A DNA stretch of 64,000 nucleotides, from the NCBI GenBank assembly GCA_965250245.1, contig OZ252296.1:3038001-3102000 (forward strand), in the 5' to 3' direction. Position numbers and translations under genes: made by a program. Numbering within the stretch: position 1 is the first letter of the stretch; every line of letters begins with the position of its first letter. The notes beneath the pieces are model-generated. The model saw only the letters and a program-made list of their open reading frames with translations, did not search any database and was not told the origin of the DNA. This document shows, piece after piece, positions 47,088 to 55,830 of the stretch. The stretch is from JABDIP01 sp965250245 (GTDB lineage Bacteria > Pseudomonadota > Alphaproteobacteria > DSM-16000 > Inquilinaceae).

Positions 47088-48065
47088 CTACTGGTTGGCC
47101 TTGAACGCGTCCACGATGCGCGAACCGGTGTCGCCGGCATTCTCCAGCCACTCAGACGTCATGGTCTCGCCGATCTCGACCAGCTCGGCCTGCAAGGCGT
47201 CACCCGCGGGCTGCACGGTCATGCCGTTCGCGGCCAGTTCGCCGAGCGTGAACTCGGTGTACTGCACCGCGCGCCAGTAGCCGGCATACTCGGCGATGCT
47301 GGCGCAGCCGTTGATGACGTTTTGCGTCGCCTCGTCTAGCCCCTCCCAGGAGTCGCTGTTGACGAAGACGTAGTTGCGCGGCAGCCAGGCATCGACCTCA
47401 TAGAAATGGGTCACGCTCTCCCAGACCTTCCGGTCGTATCCGGTGGAGCCGGACGAGACCATGGAATCCGCCACGCCGGTGGCGAAGGCCTGCGAGATCT
47501 CAGCCGCCTCGATCTGCACCGGCAGCATGCCGGTCAGCTCGGCAAGCCGCGCCGTTGCGGTGTTGTAGGAGCGGAACTTGATCCCCTCCATGTCCGACAC
47601 CGAGTTGACCTCCTGCTTGAAGTAGAGGCCCTGCGGCGGCCATGGCACCGAATACAGCAGGTGCAGGTTCTGGTCCGCCAGCAGCTCGGTGAATTCCGGC
47701 TTCGCCGCATCCCACAGCGCGATCGAGTCTTCGAACGACGTCGCCAGGAACGGGATCGAGTCGACGCCGAACAGCGCGTCCTCGTTCTGGTGCGCGGAGA
47801 GCAGGCGCTCGCCGATCGGCACCTGGCCGGTCTGCACCGCCCGCTTGATCTCGTTGCCCTTGAACAGCGAGCCGCCCGGATGGGTGACGATCTCCAGCTC
47901 GCCGCCGGTGCCCAGGGTCACGCATTGCGCAAACTCCGCCCCGGTGACGGAGTGGAAGTTGGACGCCGAATAGCCCATCGGCATGTCCCAGGTCTCCGCC
48001 TGAGCGGTTGCCGTGGCAAGGGCCAGGACCGAAGTCGCTGTCAGTACTGCAAAGGTTGTTTTCAT
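47088..48065 (-). CDS. TRAP transporter periplasmic substrate-binding protein (DctP type)
   Basis: A 325-residue secreted protein with signal peptide AVLTATSVLALATATAQA. The DctP fold shows GGSLFKGNEIKRAVQTGQVPIGERLLS, the ligand-binding arginine region MEGIKFRSYNTATARLAELTG and the central GVADSMVSSG. It captures the substrate for the TRAP permease. An adjacent flavoprotein and ThDP enzyme suggest an amino- or keto-acid-like ligand, which is inference. Confidence 0.93.
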   Translation of the reverse strand: MKTTFAVLTATSVLALATATAQAETWDMPMGYSASNFHSVTGAEFAQCVTLGTGGELEIVTHPGGSLFKGNEIKRAVQTGQVPIGERLLSAHQNEDALFGVDSIPFLATSFEDSIALWDAAKPEFTELLADQNLHLLYSVPWPPQGLYFKQEVNSVSDMEGIKFRSYNTATARLAELTGMLPVQIEAAEISQAFATGVADSMVSSGSTGYDRKVWESVTHFYEVDAWLPRNYVFVNSDSWEGLDEATQNVINGCASIAEYAGYWRAVQYTEFTLGELAANGMTVQPAGDALQAELVEIGETMTSEWLENAGDTGSRIVDAFKANQ

Positions 48066-48087
48066 TCTTACCTCCCTGAAAGTGCCT

Positions 48088-49344
48088 CTAGTGTTGCCGG
48101 AACCGGTCTGGATTGTAAGGCGCCAAATCCAGGTTCGTGCCTTTTTCCGTGATCAGGTCGGCGATCAGCCGACCGGTCTTCGGCCCGCCGGTGAGGCCGA
48201 TATGGTGGTGCCCGAAGCCGGCGATCACGCCGGTGCCGCCGATCTCGCCGATCAGCGGCAGGCTGTCCGTGGGGGCCGGCCGATGGCCGAGCCATTCCTC
48301 TATGCCGTCGAATTCCAGCGTCGGAAAGGTCTCCGCGACCTGCCGCTTCAGCAGTGCCAGCGGCGCCTCCGACGGGCCGGCGTCCAGGCCGCCGAACTCG
48401 ACCACGCCGGCGCATCGCAGCCCGCCTTCCATCGGCGTGGCCACGAACTTGCCGGACGCGACCATGGACGGCGCGCGCAGCCGGATCGACGGCTCCTTGA
48501 AGACGATGTGGTAGCCGCGCTCGGTCTCCAACGGGACCGAGAGGCCGAGCTTCTCGGCCAGCGGCTTGGACCAGACGCCGGTCGCCAGCACGGCGGTGTC
48601 GCATTCCTCCAGCCCGGCCTCGGTCTCGACCCCGGTGACCCGCCCGTCGGTGAGCCGGATATCGCGGACCTCGGACTGCTTGACGCGGCCGCCTTCGCCC
48701 TCGAAGACCCGCGCCAGCGACTGCACATAGCCGCCGGGATCGCGGACGAAGCCGTGGTCGCCCATGCGCGCCAGCAGGCCGATCGTCGGGCCGAAGGCCG
48801 GATCGTACGCCCGCACCGCGTCGCCCTCGATCAGCTCCGGCGTGAACCCGGCCTCCCGGCGCAGGGTCCAGACATAGCGGTCGGCCTCGAAGGCGGCCCG
48901 GTCGGCATAGGCGAAGATGTAATCGCCATCGACCACCCAGTCCGCCGCGTCGGTGCCGTCGGCCAGCGCATGGTGCTGCTCGACGCTGTCGCCGACGATC
49001 GGCGACAGGCCGGCGGCGATCCGCCGGGTGTCGGCATCGTTGGCATGGCCGAGATACTTGACCAGCCAGGGCAGCAGCCGCGGCAGGTAGCCCCAGCGCA
49101 GGAACAGCGGGAAGTCCCGGTCCAGCAGCAGCTTCGGCCCCTTGGCGATCAGCCCCGGCGTGGTCACCGGCACCACCGAGCAGGCCGCCAGGACCCCGGC
49201 ATTGCCGTAGGAGGTGCCGGTCCCCGGCGCGTTGCGGTCGACCAGGGTCACCGAGGCGCCGGCGCGGGCAAGCCAGATCGCCGCCGAGACCCCGACGATC
49301 CCCGCGCCAATGACCACCACGGTCTTGGACCCGCCGTTTCGCAT
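48088..49344 (-). CDS. FAD-dependent D-amino-acid-dehydrogenase-like oxidoreductase
   Basis: A 418-residue DAO-family flavoprotein. The FAD-binding motif is VVVIGAGIVGVSAAIWLARAG at the N-terminus, and the C-terminal GFGHHHIGLTGGPKTGRLIADLI is typical of DadA-type enzymes. It probably oxidises an amine or D-amino acid to the keto acid. I take MRNGGSK at 49344; the longer frame precedes the FAD motif needlessly. It lies 22 bp upstream of the TRAP binding-protein gene in the same direction, so uptake and oxidation are probably co-expressed. Confidence 0.9.
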   Translation of the reverse strand: MRNGGSKTVVVIGAGIVGVSAAIWLARAGASVTLVDRNAPGTGTSYGNAGVLAACSVVPVTTPGLIAKGPKLLLDRDFPLFLRWGYLPRLLPWLVKYLGHANDADTRRIAAGLSPIVGDSVEQHHALADGTDAADWVVDGDYIFAYADRAAFEADRYVWTLRREAGFTPELIEGDAVRAYDPAFGPTIGLLARMGDHGFVRDPGGYVQSLARVFEGEGGRVKQSEVRDIRLTDGRVTGVETEAGLEECDTAVLATGVWSKPLAEKLGLSVPLETERGYHIVFKEPSIRLRAPSMVASGKFVATPMEGGLRCAGVVEFGGLDAGPSEAPLALLKRQVAETFPTLEFDGIEEWLGHRPAPTDSLPLIGEIGGTGVIAGFGHHHIGLTGGPKTGRLIADLITEKGTNLDLAPYNPDRFRQH

Positions 49345-49388
49345 CCCCTGCCTGTCTCCCCGGGGCTCCCTGCCCCCTTGTTTACAGC

Positions 49389-51080
49389 CTACCCCATCCA
49401 CCGCCGCACCGGCGCGGCCGCTTCCTCCAATGGCTGGCAGACCACGTCGACCAGCGTCGGGCCGTCATGGTCGACCGCCTGGCGCAGCACCCCGGCCAGT
49501 TCGTCCGGATCCTCGACCCGCCAGGATTTGACGCCGAACGCGGCGGCGATGGCGGCCTGGTCGGAGCGATCGAAATCCACATTGTGGTAGCGCCGCTCGC
49601 AGTCCGCGTATTGGCTTGCCTTGATCCAGCCGAAGCTGGCGTTGGAGAACACCACATAGGTGATCGGGGCCCGCGCCCGCAGCACGGTTTCCAGCTCGCC
49701 GCACGAGAAGCCGAACGAGCCGTCGCCCATCATCGCCACCACCTTGGCGTCCGGCCGGCCGTACCAGGCGCCCAGCGCCGCGCTCATCGAATAGCCCAGC
49801 GCGCCATGGGCCCGGTTGGTGATGAAATGGCGCCCGGCGCGCGGCAGCTCGTAATAGGCCGAGGCATAGGGGCAGGACGTGCCCGGGTCGGAGACCAGGA
49901 TCGCGTCCTCCGGCAGCGTCTGCTGCAGGGTGGCGATGACCCGCTCGGGCCGGATCGGCGTCGAGCGCGCCTCGGCGATCGCCTGGAACCGCTCGAACTT
50001 GGCCTGCTTGGCCGCCGCGACGGCCTCCGCGCCGCCGTAACCGCCCGCGCCCTGCCCCTGCCGGTCGAGTTCGGCGTTCAGCGCCGCCAGCGCGAAACGC
50101 AGATCGCCGACAACCCCGACCTCGGTCTGATAGTTGGCGCCGATGACCATCGGGTCGCTGTCGAAATGCACGATGCGGGCCGCCGGACCGGGCGCCTCCC
50201 ACCGCGACGTCGTCGTCGACCCGGCGCGGCAGCCCATGAAGACCACCAGGTCGGCCGCCGCCATCACTTCCCAGGTCTCGTCGGTCCCGCCATTGGAGCC
50301 GACTACGCCCAGGCAGTTCGGATGGGTCTCGGCAAGGCTGCCCTGTCCCGAGATCGAGGTCGCGACGGGCAAGTCCAGCCGCGTCGCCAGCCGGTCGAGT
50401 TCGTCCATCGCCCCGGCGATCACCACGCCGCCGCCGCAGACGATCAGCGGGTTCCGGGCCGACAGGATCGCCTCCGCCGCCGCCTCGACGGCGGCGGGGT
50501 CCGGCGCCACACGATAGGCCGGGAACACACCGTGGTTCCCGTCCGCCCAGATGTCCTCCGGATCGACCGGGTCGTACTGGATGTCGTAAGGCAGGCCCAG
50601 ATGGGCCGAGCCCGGCCGCCCTGTGGTCATGGCCCGAAAGGCGCGCCGCACCATGCGCGGGATATGCGCCGCCTGCCCGATCACCGTGTTCCACTTGGTC
50701 AGCGGCGCGAACAGCGCCTGCTGATCCAGCTCGGTCAGCGGATACTTGCCATAGGAGCGCACGGCGATGTCGGTGGTGATGGCCAGCACCGCGTATGAGG
50801 ATTCGCTGGCCTCGATCAGCCCCGGCAGAATGTAGGTCGCCCCGCCGCCGGACGGCCCCTCGCAGACGCCAACGCGGCCCGTCACCCGGGCATAGCCGTC
50901 GGCCATGTAGGCGGCGCTGCGCTCGTCCCGGGTCAGGATGTGGTCGATGGAATGGTCCAGGCGATAGAGCGCGTCATAGAAGGGCAGCGTGGTATCGCCG
51001 CACAGCCCGAACATGTGGCGCACGCCATGGGCCTCGAGCATGCGCACCATCGCCTCGGCCCCGTTCAGCGTGTTCTGCAT
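49389..51080 (-). CDS. Thiamine-diphosphate-dependent enzyme (acetolactate-synthase-like fold)
   Basis: A 563-residue ThDP enzyme with all three domains. The N-terminal part has the catalytic-glutamate region RDERSAAYMADGYARVTG, the middle domain has NPLIVCGGGV, and the C-terminal GDGSFGFSCGELETVLR with NASFGW is the ThDP/Mg motif. Related proteins include acetolactate synthases, oxalyl-CoA or 2-keto-acid decarboxylases and sulfoacetaldehyde acetyltransferases; I cannot choose. The start is the ATG at 51080. It leads the flavoprotein-TRAP block and is divergent from a GntR regulator. Confidence 0.9.
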   Translation of the reverse strand: MQNTLNGAEAMVRMLEAHGVRHMFGLCGDTTLPFYDALYRLDHSIDHILTRDERSAAYMADGYARVTGRVGVCEGPSGGGATYILPGLIEASESSYAVLAITTDIAVRSYGKYPLTELDQQALFAPLTKWNTVIGQAAHIPRMVRRAFRAMTTGRPGSAHLGLPYDIQYDPVDPEDIWADGNHGVFPAYRVAPDPAAVEAAAEAILSARNPLIVCGGGVVIAGAMDELDRLATRLDLPVATSISGQGSLAETHPNCLGVVGSNGGTDETWEVMAAADLVVFMGCRAGSTTTSRWEAPGPAARIVHFDSDPMVIGANYQTEVGVVGDLRFALAALNAELDRQGQGAGGYGGAEAVAAAKQAKFERFQAIAEARSTPIRPERVIATLQQTLPEDAILVSDPGTSCPYASAYYELPRAGRHFITNRAHGALGYSMSAALGAWYGRPDAKVVAMMGDGSFGFSCGELETVLRARAPITYVVFSNASFGWIKASQYADCERRYHNVDFDRSDQAAIAAAFGVKSWRVEDPDELAGVLRQAVDHDGPTLVDVVCQPLEEAAAPVRRWMG

Positions 51081-51118
51081 GTCGACCGCCCTCGCCGGGT
51101 CAAAACCGCCTGGATGAA

Positions 51119-51141
51119 ATTGTATACAGCCTGTTATACAG
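51119..51141. promoter_or_regulatory. Likely operator of the FCD-GntR regulator
   Basis: Two similar near-palindromes lie back to back: ATTGTATACAG (51119-51129) and CTGTTATACAG (51131-51141). TTGTATACAA-type sites are the usual targets of FCD/VanR-group GntR regulators. They lie 39-61 bp before the ThDP gene start and in the region shared with the gntR gene. Confidence 0.5.
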
Positions 51142-51223
51142 TTCTGTGCATCGAAATCAATTGCAAAGGCCGGGCGGACGGGCGATGAGCTATCCGCAGG
51201 CTGAGTGACGGCAAGGCGACGGC

Positions 51224-51886
51224 ATGGCCAACAGCAGCGTCGACCGGATCTACGAGCAGGTCCGCTCCATGGCAACGGAGTTCGCCTTCAAGCCGGATGA
51301 GCGCATCAACGAGGGCGCCCTGGCCGGCACGCTGGGGGTCAGCCGCACGCCGCTGCGCGAGGCGCTGAACCGGCTGGTCGCCGAGGGCTTCATCACCTTC
51401 CAGACCGGCCGCGGCTTCTTCAACCGCTCGCTGCAGCCGGACAAGGTGCTGGAGCTCTATGAACTGCGCCAGGCGATCGAGTGCGAGGCGCTGCGCCGGG
51501 CCATCGACCGGGCCGACGATGCCGGTATCGCCGCGTTACGCGCCTTTCTGCTGGAGACCGAACCCGCCTACAGCGCCGGCACCTCGGCTAAGGTGCTGGT
51601 GGAGCTGGACGAGGCGTTCCACATGCGCCTGGCCGAGCTGTCCCGCAATGACGAGCTGGTGCGTATGTTGCGCAATGTCAGCGAGCGCATCCGATACGTC
51701 CGCTGGATCGTGATGACCGAGCGCCAGGGCCGGACCCATGCCGAGCATCTGCGCATCCTCGACGCGCTGGCCGCCCGGGACACCGATGCCGCCGTCACCG
51801 CCCTGCGCGACCATATCGAGCAGCACAGCGGGGAGGCCACCGCGGCGGTCCGCATCGCCCACTCGCAGCTTTACGTCACGGGGTGA
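51224..51886 (+). CDS. GntR-family regulator, FCD (FadR/VanR) group
   Basis: A 220-residue regulator. The N-terminal winged helix (INEGALAGTLGVSRTPLREALNRLVAEGFI) and the FCD effector domain (LYELRQAIECEALRRAI; FHMRLAELSRNDELVRML; HLRILDALAARDTDAA) are both clear. The effector domain has the conserved D/E and His pattern for a metal-bound acid ligand. Divergent from the ThDP gene, it probably controls the catabolic block on its left and perhaps the racemase-like gene on its right. Confidence 0.93.
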   Translation: MANSSVDRIYEQVRSMATEFAFKPDERINEGALAGTLGVSRTPLREALNRLVAEGFITFQTGRGFFNRSLQPDKVLELYELRQAIECEALRRAIDRADDAGIAALRAFLLETEPAYSAGTSAKVLVELDEAFHMRLAELSRNDELVRMLRNVSERIRYVRWIVMTERQGRTHAEHLRILDALAARDTDAAVTALRDHIEQHSGEATAAVRIAHSQLYVTG

Positions 51887-51968
51887 CGGCATATGGTTGA
51901 GACTTCGGAGTCGCGGTTGGTTCACAAATGGCGGGCCGGAAATAACCCATTGTGCCGCTGACACCGAT

Positions 51969-52040
51969 TGTCATTCCCGCGAAGGCGGGAATCCAGGGAA
52001 CACCGGGCTCGACTGGATTCCCGCCTTCGCGGGAATGACA
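51969..52040. repeat. REP-like inverted repeat
   Basis: Two perfect 28-nt arms (51969-51996 and 52013-52040) with the core CATTCCCGCGAAGGCGGGAA, separated by 16 nt. It is the same family as the inner arms of the nested element near 19.4 kb (one base different within the core). It lies between gntR and the racemase-like gene. Confidence 0.9.
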
Positions 52041-52115
52041 ACAGAAGAAGGGGCCAGGGGCAAACAGGGACCTGCCCGTCGAGGCGCCCTGCCCCCACCT
52101 TTGGGAGGACGAGAC

Positions 52116-52871
52116 ATGTCGGTGGAATACGGCGGCAAGACCGTCTACGGGACCAGCGTCGGGGTCATGATGCTGGAGACGCAGTTCCCGCGCATCTATG
52201 GCGACATCGCCAACGCCATGACCTGGCCCTTCCCGGTCCAGTACCGCATCGTGCCCGGCGCCACGCCGGACAAGGTGGTGCGCAAGGATCCGCGACTCCT
52301 GGTCGATGGCTTCATCGCCGCCGCAAAGGACCTGGTGGCACTGGGCTGCGACGGGCTGACGACCAATTGCGGCTTCCTGGCGCTGATCCAGGACCAGGTC
52401 GCCGAGGCGGTACCCGTGCCGGTCGCCACCTCCTCGCTGATGCAGATCCCGGTGGTGCAGCACCTCCTGCCGCCGGGCAGGCGGGTCGGGGTCATCACCA
52501 TCTCGCGCACCGACCTCAGCGAGGCGCATCTCGCCGCCGCCAACGCGCCGCTCGACACGCCGATCGTCGGCACCGACAACGGCCGGGCCTTCACCCACGG
52601 CATCCTGGACGACCAGCCCAGCATCGACTTTGCCCAATGCCGGCTCGACCTGCTGGACGCCGCCCGCACCCTGGTGACCGAGTTCCCGGAGGTCGGCGCC
52701 ATCGTGCTGGAATGCACCAACATGACCCCCTACGCCGCCGACATCCGCAAGCTGACCGGCCTGCCGGTGTTCTCGATCTACAGCTTCATCCGCTGGTTCC
52801 ACCAAGGGCTCATGCCCGACCGCTTCGATCTCGAGCTGCACGACCCCAGGCTGAACCTGGCCCGGAGCTGA
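52116..52871 (+). CDS. Aspartate/glutamate-racemase-like (hydantoin racemase/AMDase-type) protein
   Basis: A 251-residue protein of the Asp/Glu/hydantoin racemase superfamily. Both candidate catalytic cysteines are seen: TTNCGFLAL (about residue 85) and VLECTNMTPY (about 206). The segment PPGRRVGVITISRTDL separates the two halves. The ATG at 52116 has GGGAGGACGA upstream. Many relatives are uncharacterised; this one could racemise or decarboxylate the substrate used by the D-amino-acid-oxidising neighbour. It lies downstream of the REP-like repeat. Confidence 0.82.
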   Translation: MSVEYGGKTVYGTSVGVMMLETQFPRIYGDIANAMTWPFPVQYRIVPGATPDKVVRKDPRLLVDGFIAAAKDLVALGCDGLTTNCGFLALIQDQVAEAVPVPVATSSLMQIPVVQHLLPPGRRVGVITISRTDLSEAHLAAANAPLDTPIVGTDNGRAFTHGILDDQPSIDFAQCRLDLLDAARTLVTEFPEVGAIVLECTNMTPYAADIRKLTGLPVFSIYSFIRWFHQGLMPDRFDLELHDPRLNLARS

Positions 52872-52914
52872 ATGGCGGCTTTGCATCGCCGGCCAACTCG
52901 GCCATGCTCCACCT

Positions 52915-53532
52915 ATGGAGAGCATCCTCATCCTGATCGGCGTCGCCGCTGTGCACTTGCTGGCGGTGATGAGCCCCGGTCCCAGCTTCCTGGTCGTGGC
53001 GCGGGCGTCCGTTGCACGGTCGCGAGGCGCCGGCATCTGGTCTGCGTTCGGCATGGGCGTGGGCTCGGTGGTCTGGGCGCTGGCGGCCCTGTTCGGGCTC
53101 GACCTGCTGTTCCAGCTCGCGCCGTGGATCTACACCGCGATGAAACTGGCCGGTGCGCTGTTCCTGATCTATCTGGCGGTGATGCTGTGGCGGCATGCGG
53201 ACCGGCCGGTGCCGATGGCGCCCTGCGCGGCCGCAGCAGGCCGGTCGGCCATGGCCGCGTTCCGCCTCGGCCTCCTCACCCAGCTTGCCAATCCCAAGGT
53301 GGTGGTGTTCTTCGGCTCGATCTTCCTCGCGGTGTTGCCGGCGGAGCGGCCGGTCTGGATGACTGTGGCCCTGCTCGTCATCGTCTTCCTCGATGAGTTC
53401 CTCTGGTATGTCGCGGTCGCGATCGCCTTCTCAGTGGCCCGGTTGCGGGCCGGCTATCTGCGCCTGAAACGCGTCATCGACCGGATCACCGGCGGCTTCC
53501 TCGGCCTGCTTGGCCTGCGCATGCTGGCTTGA
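52915..53532 (+). CDS. LysE/RhtB-family amino-acid exporter
   Basis: A 205-residue membrane protein with six helices. Family signatures are HLLAVMSPGPSFLVV at the start, WIYTAMKLAGALFLIYLA in the middle and LTQLANPKVVVFFGSIF later. It is probably an exporter of amino acids or analogues. The stop overlaps a possible TTG start of the next gene; the intended start there is the ATG 6 bp further on. Confidence 0.93.
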   Translation: MESILILIGVAAVHLLAVMSPGPSFLVVARASVARSRGAGIWSAFGMGVGSVVWALAALFGLDLLFQLAPWIYTAMKLAGALFLIYLAVMLWRHADRPVPMAPCAAAAGRSAMAAFRLGLLTQLANPKVVVFFGSIFLAVLPAERPVWMTVALLVIVFLDEFLWYVAVAIAFSVARLRAGYLRLKRVIDRITGGFLGLLGLRMLA

Positions 53533-53537
53533 CCGCC

Positions 53538-54407
53538 ATGCCGGACAGCGCCTCCAGATCCCGCTTGTTCGATGATGGCTATGCCGTCGTCGAGGACGTG
53601 CTGGACGGCCCCGCGCTGGCCCGCCTGCAGGCGCTCGCCGCGGGCTGCGTCGCCGACCTGACGGAGGCGCATCGCGCGAAGTACCGGTCCGAGGGCAGCC
53701 TGATCCCCGTCGCCGATTATCCGGCATTCGCCGAGTTCATCGCCCATCCGGGCCTGCTGTCGGCCTTCGACCGGCTGGGCCTGGAAGACGTGCGCTTCAC
53801 CTCCGGTTATGTGATCAGCAAGCCGCCGCGAGGCCCGGCGCTGTTCTGGCACCAGGATTGGTGGGGCTGGGACGATCCGATCTCCTACACCGACCGGCTG
53901 GCGCAGTTCTTCGTATTCCTCTACCTCACCGACACGACGCCGGAGAACGGCTGCCTGCGCGTCGTGCCCGGAACCCATCGCCGGCGCCACCCGATGCACG
54001 ACATGATGGAGGCGCACAGCGACGACCTGGCCCAGGTCGCCGACCCGGACGATCCGGCCTTCGCCGAGCATCCGGACGCCGTCGCGGTTCCGGTCCGGGC
54101 CGGCGATATGGTGATCGGCGACGCCCGGCTGATCCACGGCGCCTATCCCAACCGTTCCGACTCCGAACGCACGCTGATCACCCTGTGGTTCCATCCGGGC
54201 TATGCCGCCCTGCCCGAGCCGATCCGCGCCCGGCTGCAGGAGATCTACTGCCGCCGCGGCGTCGATACCGATGCCGACGCGGCGACCGGCCTCTACCCGG
54301 ACATCTGGCCCGAGCCGGAACGGGCCAAACTGGCCGGTCTGCTGCCCGACTATGCCGGCACTGCCGCACCCCAGGCGTGGAACCGCACGCCGGCGGGCCT
54401 CACCTGA
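53538..54407 (+). CDS. Phytanoyl-CoA-dioxygenase-family (Fe/2-oxoglutarate) enzyme
   Basis: A 289-residue non-heme iron dioxygenase. The iron site is HxD in FWHQDWWGWDD (about residues 109-117) with the distal His in ARLIHGAYPNRSD and a 2-oxoglutarate-binding Arg in SERTLITLWF. Sequence between these motifs (NGCLRVVPGTHRRRHP) is typical of PhyH proteins. The substrate is unknown; several family members hydroxylate small amines or lipids. It follows the LysE gene by 5 bp and is probably co-transcribed with it. Confidence 0.91.
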   Translation: MPDSASRSRLFDDGYAVVEDVLDGPALARLQALAAGCVADLTEAHRAKYRSEGSLIPVADYPAFAEFIAHPGLLSAFDRLGLEDVRFTSGYVISKPPRGPALFWHQDWWGWDDPISYTDRLAQFFVFLYLTDTTPENGCLRVVPGTHRRRHPMHDMMEAHSDDLAQVADPDDPAFAEHPDAVAVPVRAGDMVIGDARLIHGAYPNRSDSERTLITLWFHPGYAALPEPIRARLQEIYCRRGVDTDADAATGLYPDIWPEPERAKLAGLLPDYAGTAAPQAWNRTPAGLT

Positions 54408-54427
54408 TCGCGAGCCCGGATAGACCG

Positions 54428-54658
54428 ATGTGGAGCAAGGGACGCACCAGCAAGACGGCGACGATCCGCGACACCGCCACCGGCGCCTGCATCGTCTGCG
54501 GCAAGGACAGCGAGGGCTCGCCCTACTGGGTCGGCATCGGCCCGGTGCCGACCAAGTTCGTCACCGGCCTCAACCTGCCGCTGTGCAGCCCGCAATGCTC
54601 CGCAAAACAGGGCGACGACGATTCCTGGCAGGACTGGCTGAAAGGCGGCCGGACCTAG
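54428..54658 (+). CDS. Small four-cysteine (zinc-ribbon-like) protein
   Basis: A 76-residue protein with CIVCGK and LCSPQCSAK, two Cys pairs about 34 residues apart, as in a zinc ribbon. No other motif is visible. It begins 20 bp after the dioxygenase stop in the same direction, so it may belong to the same mRNA. I do not recognise a family. The frame is real-looking in codon use and shows no antisense competitor of better quality. Confidence 0.6.
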   Translation: MWSKGRTSKTATIRDTATGACIVCGKDSEGSPYWVGIGPVPTKFVTGLNLPLCSPQCSAKQGDDDSWQDWLKGGRT

Positions 54659-54668
54659 GCCCGGAGCG

Positions 54669-55436
54669 TCAGGCCGGGTGGGCCGCCCTGGACGGCCGCG
54701 GCGCGCGTGGCTGTGGCGACCGCGCGCCCTTGGCCGGCGCGGCGGCCGGCTTGGCGAAGGCCGGGGTCGGGTCGACCAGGATGGCCTGGAGATCCCGCAT
54801 GCCGGTCGCGTCCGGCTGCAGCACGGCCGCCTGGAATTCCCGACCGGCCGCCCGCGCAATGGCGATCCTGGCCGCGAGATACAGGACCAGCACGAGCGCC
54901 GCCCACGCGACCACGAACTGGGCGAACTCCATCCCGTTGTTGAGCACCGGCAACGCGCCGAGCAGGAAGGCGGCGATCCAGCTCGCACTGGACACCGCGC
55001 CGCTGAACAGGCACAGCGGGCCCACCCGGGAGCGCAGCAGGTCGGCGCACGCGTCCATCCGCCGGACCCGCTTCAGCACCAGATAGTGCAGCACATAGCC
55101 GTTGACCGTCAGCACGGTCACGACGGCAAGCTTGGCGTAGAGCTTCGGGTTGGCCAGCTTGCCCGGATCGAAGGCGGAATAGTGGACCAGGAAGCCGCAT
55201 CCGGTGACCCACAGCAGGCCCAGGCCGATCATCACGAATTTGGTGGCGATGCCGAACAGCGGTCCGGCCATGAAGGACCGGTAGCCGCCCCATGACCCCC
55301 GCGCGATCGACAGGAAGCACCCGCCGTCGAGATAGGCCGTCGTGCCCAGGCCCAGCACCAGGCCGACCAGGTGGCCGAAGGCAAGCACGCCCATCGCCGC
55401 GCCCTCCAGCCCGAATCCCAGAAACAAAGCGTCCAT
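54669..55436 (-). CDS. Multi-pass membrane protein, unknown function
   Basis: A 255-residue protein with about six TM helices, a conserved-looking LDGGCFLSIARGSWGGYRS loop, a histidine-bearing TNGYVLHYLVL-like stretch (VNGYVLHYLVLKRV) and a basic, Ala/Pro-rich cytoplasmic tail. I chose the ATG at 55436 over a TTG three codons upstream. It is convergent with the zinc-ribbon-like gene (10 bp apart). The paired glycines and histidines in helices could bind heme or metal, but that is speculation. Confidence 0.7.
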   Translation of the reverse strand: MDALFLGFGLEGAAMGVLAFGHLVGLVLGLGTTAYLDGGCFLSIARGSWGGYRSFMAGPLFGIATKFVMIGLGLLWVTGCGFLVHYSAFDPGKLANPKLYAKLAVVTVLTVNGYVLHYLVLKRVRRMDACADLLRSRVGPLCLFSGAVSSASWIAAFLLGALPVLNNGMEFAQFVVAWAALVLVLYLAARIAIARAAGREFQAAVLQPDATGMRDLQAILVDPTPAFAKPAAAPAKGARSPQPRAPRPSRAAHPA

Positions 55437-55830
55437 CGTCGCCAATCCCCGCTGTCACCGCCGTCCGTTTGGACGGCGCTCGCGTTGCCTCGCGGTTCGG
55501 CATCGACGGGGGGTCTCAAGGACAGCGCCGGCGCTGTGTGGAGTGATCGCCGGGTCCATGTTCGCCTGCCCTTCGCCAAGCCACCGCCCCGCCCTTATTG
55601 TCGGCCGGGGCAGTATTCGTTGACGACTGCCACAGTCCTTTTTGGCGGGTTGCCTTCGCTTATTCCATAGTTCTTCGTTAGAAATCAAACAAAATTAGCA
55701 ATTTGTTAACATTAATCTTTGATGAACGCGAATTAACCTTAACAAGTATTAATATTCATTAAGATTCGATCTATTTTTACTACAATGCCTTGGAATTGAG
55801 TGATTGCCCGGATGGGCGCTCCGACGGCCG
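55437..55830. other. Intergenic region with AT-rich islet
   Basis: Almost 400 bp without a convincing gene. The segment at about 55675-55800 is strikingly AT-rich (several TTAA and ATTAA steps) in the otherwise GC-rich window. A minus-strand frame at 55455-55688 has no good start context. It probably contains the promoter of the membrane-protein gene. Confidence 0.5.

Noticed and set aside
55455..55688. A 77-residue minus-strand frame in the intergenic region
   Set aside because: It has no good start context, mixed GC/AT composition and no domain; it overlaps the likely promoter of the membrane-protein gene.
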